Source: Bryobacterales bacterium (lineage in GTDB: Bacteria > Acidobacteriota > Terriglobia > Bryobacterales > Bryobacteraceae). Taken from it: a DNA stretch of 56,955 bases. Of this stretch, positions 49,283-56,710 are shown piece by piece. The stretch spans positions 3,899-60,853 of the forward strand of contig PLDF01000394.1 of NCBI GenBank assembly GCA_003135055.1, given 5' to 3'. Position 1 is the stretch's first letter. Every line of letters starts with the position of its first letter. The notes under the pieces are model-generated. The model had not been told where the DNA came from. It did not search any database and worked only from the letters and a program-made list of their open reading frames with translations. A program made the translations under genes and the position numbers.

Positions 49283-50770
49283 TCACGCAGTCCGGAGGGT
49301 CCGGCTGCGATCCTGCCGGAAATGGAGTGTGATTGCGCCCAGCAGCAACCCGAGTCCCATTCCGATGGCCGCCCATCGGGCGCGGAGAGGCTCAATAGGC
49401 TGCTGCGGATGGCTCGCCGGATCGAGCACTTCGAGGTTCTCGCCCAGCTTCTGCTCTAAGATTCGCCGGACCATGTTATCCGCCGGCATGTCCTGGCCTC
49501 GCGCGCGCAGGTCGTCCACATTCAGTTCGTTAATCCGGGTCACCACTTCGCGCACTACCTCCTGCGCCTTGAAAGAATCGGGATAAGTGAATGAAATACT
49601 GAACGCCGAGTGAGATGGGTTCACCATGCGAATACTGAGGTCGTGTCGCATAGTCTCGGCAACTTCCTTTATGGGTCTTTGCGCGCGCTGCTTCTTGTAC
49701 AGATCGAGCGAAGGCTTCGTAATCATCTCTTCCAGGCTGGCATCGCTGACAACGTCCTTTTCCAGCCGCTGAATCCGCTCGGCTGGAGGCGTAACGGAGA
49801 CGCCCGCGGCGAGTTCCTCCGGAACGTATGCCCAAGTGATTCGCATAACCGCGATGGATCTGTAGGTTTCAGGCAGCAGGAACGATGCCGCAGCCGCCAG
49901 CCCACAGCATCCCGCCGCGAAGCCGGCCATCATCAGGGTCCATCTTGGCCGCCGCCGCGCGACAGCCGCTAACAGTCCCAGCGCTAATCCCAAAACCAGC
50001 CCCACCGCCGCGAATGCCACCCGGTTTGCGTTGATTGGCTTCTCCGGCAGGCTGGCGGGTTCGAGGACTTCGAGAGCCGGGCCAAGCGGCGGTACCGACT
50101 GCGGCCATATCGTCTGCCATCGGCTTTCGTCGGATTGATTTGCCCACAAATTTTGATCGATGAATTGCGTCGTCAATGCCCGGACCACCGCCTGCGCCTT
50201 CTGTTGGTCGGGATAGCAGAACGAAACCGTGAATGCCCCCTTGGCGCCGGGCGCTCCCAGCGAATTACCCACCATAAGGATCCGTATGTCATGGCGGCGC
50301 ATATTCTCAACGATGTCTTCCATTGGCAGGCGGCTCCTGTCTTCCCGATACAGATCCAAATCGGGCCGCGTGATAATGCCTTCCAGGTTAGTGCGGCTCA
50401 AAATCGCCTGTTCGATTTGCAATAGTTGGTGGTCAACATGCTCTTGAAGCGCCTCTTGGGAGACCGTAGAGGCTGCCCGCTGCGGATTCTGCGGTTCCGC
50501 CATTCGTATCACAGCGATGGATTCATAGATACGCGGAAAGCTGAAAGACACCGCCGTAGCAACAATCGCCCCAACCACGGCTAAGCCGCCAGCTAACTTC
50601 AAGTAAGTCGCTGCATTCGTCATCTGCATTTTGAGTGCGCCTCGCAAAACATCCGTGAATTCCCGCCAACCGAGGTTGAGATCTTCGAGCAGCGCCTGGA
50701 ACTCCACGCCGTACCGCGCGCGCCAGCTCCCTGGGTATAGACCGGCGGCCAACCCAATCCACCGTCTCAT
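49283..50770 (-). CDS. Membrane protein with two Wzz-like halves (paralogue 2)
   Basis: A 495-residue tandem paralogue of the next gene. The N-termini align closely: RRWIGLAAGLYPGSWRARYG versus RRWIWRAANLYPQVWRERYG, and TNAATYLKLAGGLAVVGAIV. Both halves recur (IYESIAVIRMAEPQNPQRAA; TYRSIAVMRITWAYVPEELA), each closed by a helix (FAAVGLVLGLALGLLAAVAR; WAAIGMGLGLLLGAITLHFR). The C-terminus ends RQDRSRTLRTA, which marks the native end that the sister gene has outrun. ATG overlaps the PadR stop (ATGA), so all three are one operon. A role in surface polysaccharide chain length or stress sensing is possible but unproven. Confidence 0.72.
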   Translation of the reverse strand: MRRWIGLAAGLYPGSWRARYGVEFQALLEDLNLGWREFTDVLRGALKMQMTNAATYLKLAGGLAVVGAIVATAVSFSFPRIYESIAVIRMAEPQNPQRAASTVSQEALQEHVDHQLLQIEQAILSRTNLEGIITRPDLDLYREDRSRLPMEDIVENMRRHDIRILMVGNSLGAPGAKGAFTVSFCYPDQQKAQAVVRALTTQFIDQNLWANQSDESRWQTIWPQSVPPLGPALEVLEPASLPEKPINANRVAFAAVGLVLGLALGLLAAVARRRPRWTLMMAGFAAGCCGLAAAASFLLPETYRSIAVMRITWAYVPEELAAGVSVTPPAERIQRLEKDVVSDASLEEMITKPSLDLYKKQRAQRPIKEVAETMRHDLSIRMVNPSHSAFSISFTYPDSFKAQEVVREVVTRINELNVDDLRARGQDMPADNMVRRILEQKLGENLEVLDPASHPQQPIEPLRARWAAIGMGLGLLLGAITLHFRQDRSRTLRTA

Positions 50771-51054
50771 GCGTGTCTCAGCCTTCGCAGCGCGGTCTTG
50801 ACCACTTGATCGAGGCTCGCCATCTGCTCTTCCAGGTAATGCCGGCCCGCGGCCGTGATGCAGTAAGGTTTGCGCCGGTCCTCCACTTCGACGGGCCGGA
50901 TCCAGCCGCGTTCTTCGAGACGAGTGATAGCGCCGTAGAGCGTTCCCGGTCCCAGGCGGACATCGGCGAAGCGCGCGATGTCTTCCATCATGGCGTAGCC
51001 GTGTTTTTCGCCGTCGGCCAGGCTGGCGAGGATGAGGAGTGTCGGGTCGGTCAT
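50767..51054 (-). CDS. PadR-family transcriptional regulator heading the Wzz-like operon
   Basis: A 95-residue winged helix: DPTLLILASLADGEKHGYAM, RFADVRLGPGTLYGAITRLE, ERGWIRPVEVEDRRKPYCIT and AAGRHYLEEQ. AAGGTG lies about 8 bases before ATG 51054. It overlaps the first Wzz-like gene by 4 bases. It probably represses its own operon through the palindromic sequence just upstream. Confidence 0.9.
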   Translation of the reverse strand: MTDPTLLILASLADGEKHGYAMMEDIARFADVRLGPGTLYGAITRLEERGWIRPVEVEDRRKPYCITAAGRHYLEEQMASLDQVVKTALRRLRHA

Positions 51055-51056
51055 GA

Positions 51057-51090
51057 TATTACACCTTACGTTGTATCGTATCGCGTAATA
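51057..51090 (-). promoter_or_regulatory. Candidate PadR operator
   Basis: TATTAC (51057-51062) and GTAATA (51085-51090) are inverted arms, with an inner TACG-N6-CGTA dyad. It lies immediately upstream of the padR ATG, as expected of an autoregulatory site. Confidence 0.45.
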
Positions 51091-51363
51091 AGTAGTGAGT
51101 CAAAGGCGTATTGTCATGCAACTCACCTACCATCCCCGACGGCGCGCGAGAACGAGCACAAGATCGAAATCAGCCAAAACAGGTCGCGCGCGCGGCTCGG
51201 TATGCGCATTTGACAGAGCCGCGACCGTGGGAGCGGGTTTGCGCACCTTCAAAACATTTGGTCACCTTATTGTTTCGCGGCCCCAGCGGCGCGCGCCGGA
51301 TTCGACTGCGTGCGCCCCTCCTGGCTTTCCGCCTCTCGCATCCGATCCGCCGGCGGATTCCAC

Positions 51364-51369
51364 TACACT
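51364..51369 (+). promoter_or_regulatory. -10-like hexamer 6 bases before the DUF2254 gene
   Basis: TACACT at 51364-51369 is followed by GAACAG and GTG 51376. No ribosome binding site is seen, which points to a leaderless start. Confidence 0.45.
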
Positions 51370-51375
51370 GAACAG

Positions 51376-52683
51376 GTGAACCGGCGTCTCCCCATCTGGC
51401 TCCGCCAGGTCATGTACAACCTGCGCGGCGGCTTCCTGGTTCGTCCGCTCGCCATCGCCATCGCGCTCGGTTGCGCCGGCGCCGTCCTTTCATCGCTCGA
51501 AGAATCCTCGCCCGCCTTCAGCGCCTCGCACGCCGACCCGCAGGTCGCCCAGATTATTCTCGCAGGCATCGCCGCCTCCATCATGACCGTCGTCTCCATC
51601 GTCTTCGCCATCCTGCTGATGTCCCTCACGCTGGCCTCCATGCAGTTCTCGCCGCGCATCATCATCAGCTTCTCCCGCGACCGCGTCACCCAATGGACCC
51701 TCGGCATATTTCTCGGCACGTTCTGCTACTGCATGGCGGCGCTTCCGGCGGCGCGCTCCCTGCCCCGCCCCGTCGCGCCTTGGCTTACCGTTCTGGGCGC
51801 CATGGCCCTGGCGCTGGTTTGCGTCGCATGGCTGCTCTTTTTCATTCACCACATTTCGCACGCCATCAGCGTCAGCCACATTGTGGACCGCATCGCTTCC
51901 GAAACCGAAGCCGTGATCGGCGACGTAATGCCGAAGCCGCGCCGGCCAATCCACCTTGCGGCGCCTCCCATTCCTTTCGACCCGGGCGACTGGCATACGG
52001 CAGTGTTGAGCGAAGCCTCCGGGTATGTGCGTTTCGTCGATCTCCGGCGGTTGATCGCCGTTGCCAAATCGTGCCACGTTAAGGCGCATGCAGTGCGGCG
52101 CGTGGGCCAGTTCGTCCCCGCGGGCACGCCGCTGCTGATGATCTATAAGGGCGAGCGCCTATCGCCCGAAGCCGCCGATGAGCTTCGCGCGGGCTTCGAC
52201 ATCGGCCCATCGCGCACCTTGCAGCAGGACATCGAATTCGGCGTTCTGCAGATTGTAGACATCGCGCTTAAGGCAATCTCCCCGGCGGTCAACGACCCCA
52301 CCACCGCCATCAACTGCATCGACCAGTTAAGCCGCATTCTGATTCGCGTGGCCGCGCATGAGTCTCCCGAGCCGCACTATTACGACCCGCCCGGCATACT
52401 CCGCCTCACGCTGCCTTGGATCGGCTTCGAGGGCCTGCTCGATTCCGCGTTCGAGCAGATCCGGCTTTACGCGAAAGCCGATATGGCCGTGAGCCTGCGA
52501 TTGCTGCGCGCCCTTGCGGATATCGGCTCGTCCACGCCCGCGCCCGAATTCCGCGCCGGAATGGCCGAGCGCGGCCGGCGCATCGTGGCTGGCTGCGCCG
52601 AAAAGTTGGGCGAGCACGAGCTGCGTCAGATGCGCAGCCGGCTGGAGACGCTCGAGAAGATCGCCGCCGCGGCGCCGGAATAA
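51376..52683 (+). CDS. DUF2254 membrane protein
   Basis: A 435-residue protein. LPIWLRQVMYNLRGGFLVRP then LAIAIALGCAGAV opens the family, followed by helices AQIILAGIAASIMTVVSIVF, AILLMSLTLASMQFSPRII and a WTLGIFLGTFCYCMAALPAA segment. RDRVTQWTLGIFLG and the later AISPAVNDPTTAINCIDQLS motifs are conserved in DUF2254. The latter half is cytosolic. Function unknown. GTG 51376 is preferred because the earlier ATG at 51310 encodes a non-homologous extension. Confidence 0.88.
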   Translation: MNRRLPIWLRQVMYNLRGGFLVRPLAIAIALGCAGAVLSSLEESSPAFSASHADPQVAQIILAGIAASIMTVVSIVFAILLMSLTLASMQFSPRIIISFSRDRVTQWTLGIFLGTFCYCMAALPAARSLPRPVAPWLTVLGAMALALVCVAWLLFFIHHISHAISVSHIVDRIASETEAVIGDVMPKPRRPIHLAAPPIPFDPGDWHTAVLSEASGYVRFVDLRRLIAVAKSCHVKAHAVRRVGQFVPAGTPLLMIYKGERLSPEAADELRAGFDIGPSRTLQQDIEFGVLQIVDIALKAISPAVNDPTTAINCIDQLSRILIRVAAHESPEPHYYDPPGILRLTLPWIGFEGLLDSAFEQIRLYAKADMAVSLRLLRALADIGSSTPAPEFRAGMAERGRRIVAGCAEKLGEHELRQMRSRLETLEKIAAAAPE

Positions 52684-52691
52684 TACGCAAC

Positions 52692-52737
52692 CGTGGCGCA
52701 CGCACTCCTGCGTGCCGCGTTCACACTCGTGTGAACG
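52692..52737. repeat. Two adjacent short hairpins after DUF2254
   Basis: GTGGCGCACGCACTCCTGCG then TGC is an imperfect palindrome related to the first 26 bases of the window (GCACGCATGAGTGCGTGCGC). CGTTCACACTCGTGTGAACG follows. Together they could end the DUF2254 transcript. Confidence 0.65.
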
Positions 52738-52885
52738 CGCTTCGCTCCGCCCGCGGATCGCCGGCGGTACAGCCGCAAGGGCGCGTCTACAAGGCGCTCC
52801 AGCCGGCCCTTGATAAGTTTGTTCGTCGATTCTGGCAAGCAATTACCCGCGGAGAATGCGCGGCATTATGCGGAGAATGCGGGCT

Positions 52886-53794
52886 TTATAAGGAAGAACG
52901 GCGATTGCTTGGGGATCCCAAGGAGAACTTAAAGCGGCCGAAGATCGCGACGTACCGATGCAGGCAGCGATGGCAGCGGCGCGTCGGCATACTCCACGCG
53001 CCCAGCAGCGCCTCAAACCAGGTGCTCGGCCGCGACGGGTAGACATAAGGAACGCCGCAGGCGGGGCACCTAACGCCACTGGGGGGCGGATCCACGGTGC
53101 CGGCATTTTTGACCGCCATGAAGCCCTCGGGGGCGATCGGCGTGAACAGCAGAGACGCCCCGCCGCGCCTTTGAGGGCTCGAGGCCGGCTGCCGGGGTGC
53201 GGTGGGCGCTTCAGCGCGGCGTGCCCATGCCGCCGGCGCCATCGACGGTTCGGCGCCTGCGGGCGCCTGCTGAATTCTGAACTGCAAGCCGAGAAGGCGC
53301 ACTTCAGTGAGCACCTTCTGCATCTCGGTGAAGGAATTGGACGTGGAGCGCAGGCATTTCGAAGCCAGGCGCGTGGCGGCGATCCGGAGGCCCTTCGGAG
53401 TGTTGCGCGGCTCGATCGCGGGTAAGGGCGGCGTGGCGCGAGGCGAATGTTTTGCGCCGGTCGCCATCTCATAAAGCAACGCGCCGAAAGCGGAGATATC
53501 GGCTCCCGCCACTGCATAGCGAGCGTGGCCGTTGGGAGGAAGCAACTGGGCGCCGGCTTTGGTGACCACCACCGAATCGGCATTCACCGAGCCGTGCAGT
53601 CGGCCTTCTTCATGCAAATCCCGAATGCTGCTGGCGACATCGGTGGCGTACCGCAGCGCATACCCCAGGGGTAACGCGCCTTGGGACAGCCGTTGGGCTA
53701 AAGTCTCTGGTTGGACTGGCTGAAGTAAGCCGTCGTCCAATTCAACGTTAGTAAGTGGATGTTCCAACACTGTCTCAAATTGTACCTGCATCAT
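52886..53794 (-). CDS. Kinase-like (pseudokinase) protein with C-terminal zinc ribbon
   Basis: About 302 residues. The first 150 follow a serine/threonine-kinase C-lobe: PLGYALRYATDVASSIRDLH, EEGRLHGSVNADSVVVTKAG, and AGADISAFGALLYEMATGAK. The catalytic HRD is replaced by LHGSV, and there is no DFG and no N-lobe lysine or glycine loop, so no phosphotransfer is expected. A linker rich in Pro and Ala leads to CPACGVPY...CHRCLHRY, a zinc ribbon (about residues 240-285). ATG 53794 is preferred; a TTG farther upstream is weaker. It is a paralogue of the preceding gene. Confidence 0.75.
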   Translation of the reverse strand: MMQVQFETVLEHPLTNVELDDGLLQPVQPETLAQRLSQGALPLGYALRYATDVASSIRDLHEEGRLHGSVNADSVVVTKAGAQLLPPNGHARYAVAGADISAFGALLYEMATGAKHSPRATPPLPAIEPRNTPKGLRIAATRLASKCLRSTSNSFTEMQKVLTEVRLLGLQFRIQQAPAGAEPSMAPAAWARRAEAPTAPRQPASSPQRRGGASLLFTPIAPEGFMAVKNAGTVDPPPSGVRCPACGVPYVYPSRPSTWFEALLGAWSMPTRRCHRCLHRYVAIFGRFKFSLGSPSNRRSSL

Positions 53795-53843
53795 ACCTGT
53801 CTTGTCGCTCACAAATACAATACCTGTACCGCTACTTGCAATC

Positions 53844-53879
53844 GGAGAGATTGCAGCCGTTCGGTCCGGCAATCTCTCC
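53844..53879 (-). promoter_or_regulatory. Perfect hairpin between the two kinase-like genes
   Basis: GGAGAGATTGC (53844-53854) and GCAATCTCTCC (53869-53879) are exact inverted repeats around a 14-base loop. No T-tract follows. It may be an attenuator, an mRNA-processing site or an operator in the 133-base gap. Between it and the downstream gene, ATACCTGT is repeated. Confidence 0.6.
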
Positions 53880-53927
53880 CATCGGAGTGTTGGAGGTCTT
53901 AGGCCAGGTCGGGGCCTTAGTTCATGC

Positions 53928-55043
53928 CTAGTTCAGGGCTAGGACCCGGTCTTCGGATTGCTCGAGCACCGTCGATTGCAGCGATTCGAGCGCTTCCACT
54001 ACGCGCTCCACCAGGTCGTCGGTTTGGGCCATCGCCGTCCGGGCGGAATCGATGGCGCCGGACTGCGCCTTGAGGTTCAGCTCGAACTCATGCATATCGG
54101 CGGCAACGTGATTGTGGAGTTCGGTGAGCTGTTCGCGGAGGTTTTCCAAGCCGGTTTCAACCTGCGCGGCGAGGGGTTCGGATGGCGTCGCCGGATTCTG
54201 TTCCAGGAAAGTTATGCGCTCGCTCAAGCTATCGATACCGCGCTGCGCGTGCGCCGCGATGCGTTCGCCGGCAGCCTCGATAGCGGGACCCACGTCGGAT
54301 TCACGGCCAACCTGTTCCTGCGCCGCGGAAAGCTGTTCGCCCAACGCGGAGAGTTGCGCGCGCAGACTGTTGACGGCTTCGCCGGCGGACCGTTGGATCT
54401 CGACGCCCGCTTGTTCATGCGCTTGCAGCTTGGCGTTGACGCGCGCTTCGAACTGCGCCATTTCTTCGCGGAAGGCCGCGTCTGAGACTGTACTGCCCCT
54501 GGCAGGGGCGGGAGCGGCGCTGGCGCGGCGAGAGGCGGCGGTCAAGAGCTTCAGCTCTAACTGGACTTTCTGAATACGCTGCCAGCGCGTCCCCGGGTCT
54601 TTACCCAGGCATCCGGCAAGCAGCCGGTCCACGGCCGGGCTGCCCGAAGGCGGAGCGGGCGCGCCGCAGAGCGACTCGGCAATGGCCGAATCCGTCTCGC
54701 CTTCAAAGGCGCGGCGGCCGGTGAGCATTTCAAATACAACGGCGCCGAACGAGAAAATGTCGCTGCGCGCGTCGGCGGGCTTGTGGTCGGCGGCCACTTC
54801 CGGGGCCGTATAAGCCGTGACCCGTACAATTCCGGGAACGGCTGGAAGCAGATCGAGGCCCTCAGCCGTCAAGGCGACCGCATCGGGCGTTATCGAGCCG
54901 TGCACGCGTCCATCGTCGTGCAGTTTGCGCAACGCTTCCGCGAGAAGAGCTGCATAACGCAGCCCGTCCTGGACCGGAATGCGCCCTTCGCCGAGCCGCT
55001 GTCTTAGAGTTTTTGTGGTGGTAGGAAATTCGAGAGTGTTCAT
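53928..55043 (-). CDS. Kinase-like (pseudokinase) protein with C-terminal coiled coil
   Basis: A 371-residue protein whose first 170 residues follow the protein-kinase C-lobe: LRYAALLAEALRKLHDDGRV, HGSITPDAVALTAEGLDL, TAYTAPEVAADHKPADARSD and IFSFGAVVFEMLTGRRAFEG. APE is retained. The HRD triad reads HGS, DFG is absent, and the N-lobe is only about 25 residues without the ATP-binding Lys. The remaining 200 residues form a long coiled coil (QFEARVNAKLQAHEQAGVEI, LREQLTELHNHVAADMHEFE). A scaffold or signalling role is inferred. It precedes the zinc-ribbon paralogue. Confidence 0.8.
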   Translation of the reverse strand: MNTLEFPTTTKTLRQRLGEGRIPVQDGLRYAALLAEALRKLHDDGRVHGSITPDAVALTAEGLDLLPAVPGIVRVTAYTAPEVAADHKPADARSDIFSFGAVVFEMLTGRRAFEGETDSAIAESLCGAPAPPSGSPAVDRLLAGCLGKDPGTRWQRIQKVQLELKLLTAASRRASAAPAPARGSTVSDAAFREEMAQFEARVNAKLQAHEQAGVEIQRSAGEAVNSLRAQLSALGEQLSAAQEQVGRESDVGPAIEAAGERIAAHAQRGIDSLSERITFLEQNPATPSEPLAAQVETGLENLREQLTELHNHVAADMHEFELNLKAQSGAIDSARTAMAQTDDLVERVVEALESLQSTVLEQSEDRVLALN

Positions 55044-55230
55044 TTCGGTGTCTATTCCAGAGTGAGGCGTTGCCCCACAGTTCGAGTAAAACAGGTTGTG
55101 TAGATCGCAGCAACCCTATCTTTGGCTATCGGTTGCTATTCGGAGTACTGGAGGTAATTTTCCTAAGTTAGCAAAACTACTAACTCCTAGTGTAACTCCG
55201 ATTGCCGCCTTCGGCGAAAGAATTTTAAGG

Positions 55231-55303
55231 TGGGACAGACGATTCGCCTTTTGTCGTCTGTCAACCCGCCGTGGGACAGTCGCTTTCGTCTGTCAACCCG
55301 GCG
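55231..55303 (+). repeat. Family-B repeats, two units
   Basis: GTGGGACAGACGATTCGCC...GTCGTCTGTCAACCCGCC is followed directly by GTGGGACAGTCGCTTTCGTC...TGTCAACCCGGCGA. The remainder of the gap 55044-55431 has no gene; an ATCGGTTGCTATTCGG stretch near 55126 is non-repetitive. Confidence 0.8.
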
Positions 55304-55384
55304 ATCTCGGCCATTGCGCCCCAGATCGATTAACCAGCTCGCTACCTGAATTCGAACCGGATCGGGCTCGATTGTAACGTGGGA

Positions 55385-55390
55385 TATAAT
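55385..55390 (+). promoter_or_regulatory. -10 element (TATAAT) upstream of the 55432 gene
   Basis: A consensus TATAAT lies 41 bases before ATG 55432. No good -35 was found at the right spacing. CGGGAGATTCC gives a ribosome binding site for the gene. Confidence 0.4.
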
Positions 55391-55431
55391 CGCCTGGCCG
55401 GAGCCAAATGGGAGCGAACGGGAGATTCCGG

Positions 55432-56364
55432 ATGAAACGTTTTTGTTTTACGGTAGCCCTATTCGTGGGTTGCGTTGCCGCCGGCAATGCGGCTGCATTA
55501 TGCACCGCGGGGATAACGCCCTCCGTGCCGGTATTGAGCGTGAGCAGCGCCGTCGGGGTCGTCGCCGGCTATGCTCTGACATGCGCCAATGATCCGGCTG
55601 GGGAGGGAATCTTCTCCGAGACTTTCGCGTTCTCTCTCACGGATACTATACTCGACGCCGCGGCATGGTCTCTGACACAAGAAGTCGATACTTATGCGGG
55701 AACCTGCGCCTCGGCGAACGAAATCGATTTTACGGGTGTCGCCTACGACCTCTCCGCGCCGTCCCTCAGCTTTGAGCTTCAAGGGGTGGAGGTGAATCCT
55801 AGTGCATCGGCGCCCGGTTCTCAGTACTTTGAGGCATTGTCCGTTAGCGGGGACTTGGATTTGCCAGTGTCGCAGTCGATTCAACTTCTCGCTGGTCCTG
55901 GCCGCCGCGGAATCGGGCTCTGCCTCCGCTACTTGCCGCGGGACCTACGTTCGGCGCCCGCGCGCGTAGGTCCATGCCCCAGCCTGTCGGCCGCGGCTGT
56001 TGTGGGGCAGCCAATCCTGGCTGCACAGCCGCCTTTCCAGGCGGCTCTTTCGCGCCATATGCGAGTCTTCGCACCCGGATTGCTGCGCCGCAATTTGTTC
56101 GGAATGGTCGCCGGCGCGCCCTATCCGGACATCCGCGCGAGATCTCGATCGAAGAGCAGCCCTGCCGGAAAGTTGCCCAGTCTTGCCGATCGCGAAGCGG
56201 AACAGCGGACCCTTGCGGTCGCCCTCGATTCCAGCAGCTTTTATATAGGCGTCAAGCGATTTTTCCAGTTTGGGGTGGCAAGGCATTTCATTCACCTTGC
56301 CCTTTTCCTCGCGAGCGCGACGACGGACCGGCGCGGGCGAAGGTGTATGTCGCCGCCCCGATGA
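55432..56364 (+). CDS. Exported protein of unknown function with degenerate C-terminal extension
   Basis: A signal peptide (MKRFCFTVALFVGCVAAGNA) is followed by about 120 residues of plausible secreted protein (TPSVPVLSVSSAVGVVAGYA, SLTQEVDTYAGTCASANEID). Coding character ends near 55885. From there the frame runs through GGACCTACG...CGTAGGTCC, a family-A repeat (VGQPILAAQPPFQAAL) and antisense of an integrase remnant. The last 160 residues are therefore unlikely to be native. The original C-terminus, possibly a sorting or anchor signal, seems lost. ATG 55432 is chosen for the signal peptide. Confidence 0.55.
   Translation: MKRFCFTVALFVGCVAAGNAAALCTAGITPSVPVLSVSSAVGVVAGYALTCANDPAGEGIFSETFAFSLTDTILDAAAWSLTQEVDTYAGTCASANEIDFTGVAYDLSAPSLSFELQGVEVNPSASAPGSQYFEALSVSGDLDLPVSQSIQLLAGPGRRGIGLCLRYLPRDLRSAPARVGPCPSLSAAAVVGQPILAAQPPFQAALSRHMRVFAPGLLRRNLFGMVAGAPYPDIRARSRSKSSPAGKLPSLADREAEQRTLAVALDSSSFYIGVKRFFQFGVARHFIHLALFLASATTDRRGRRCMSPPR
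56001..56070 (-). repeat. Family-A repeat within the 3' extension
   Basis: TGTGGGGCAGCCAATCCTGG then CTGCACAGCCGCCTTTCCAG and GCGGCTCTTTCGCGCCATAT match the copy at 7481-7546 in inverted orientation. Confidence 0.88.
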
Positions 56365-56390
56365 TGGTGCGGTCCGCGGCGAAGAATTCG
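56146..56390 (-). pseudogene. Remnant of a tyrosine-recombinase (integrase)
   Basis: On the minus strand REEKGKVNEMPCHPKLEKSL then DAYIKAAGIEGDRKGPLFR and GKTGQLSGRAAL match the catalytic-domain stretch of site-specific integrases (KGGK-x-HEMPCHH-x-LE-x-x-LDAYI). An upstream IIGAATYTF-like piece is in a different frame. The catalytic HxLR and Tyr parts are absent. The gene is truncated and frameshifted. Confidence 0.65.
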
Positions 56391-56710
56391 CGGAAGCGCA
56401 GCCCGGCCGATCCCGCGCCGGCGATGAACACGGTCTGGAACCATACAACTCAAATCGCGATTCGCTCGACAATCCCGCCCGGCGCTTGTCTGCGAAATTA
56501 GCCGCAAGGTCTCTCCTATTCGTGTGAAGCCTTGTTCATTCGCGGCCCAGGCGTTTGATTCGAAACCCGGAAATCTCATGAAAAGTAAGACCCGCAAATC
56601 CCCGATCACGCGAAATCATAAAATCTTTCTGCCATGGATACAACCACTTACTCTCAACTTATCCTAATTACCCATTTCCTTCGTACTAACTTAGTATTGA
56701 AAGCGAAACC

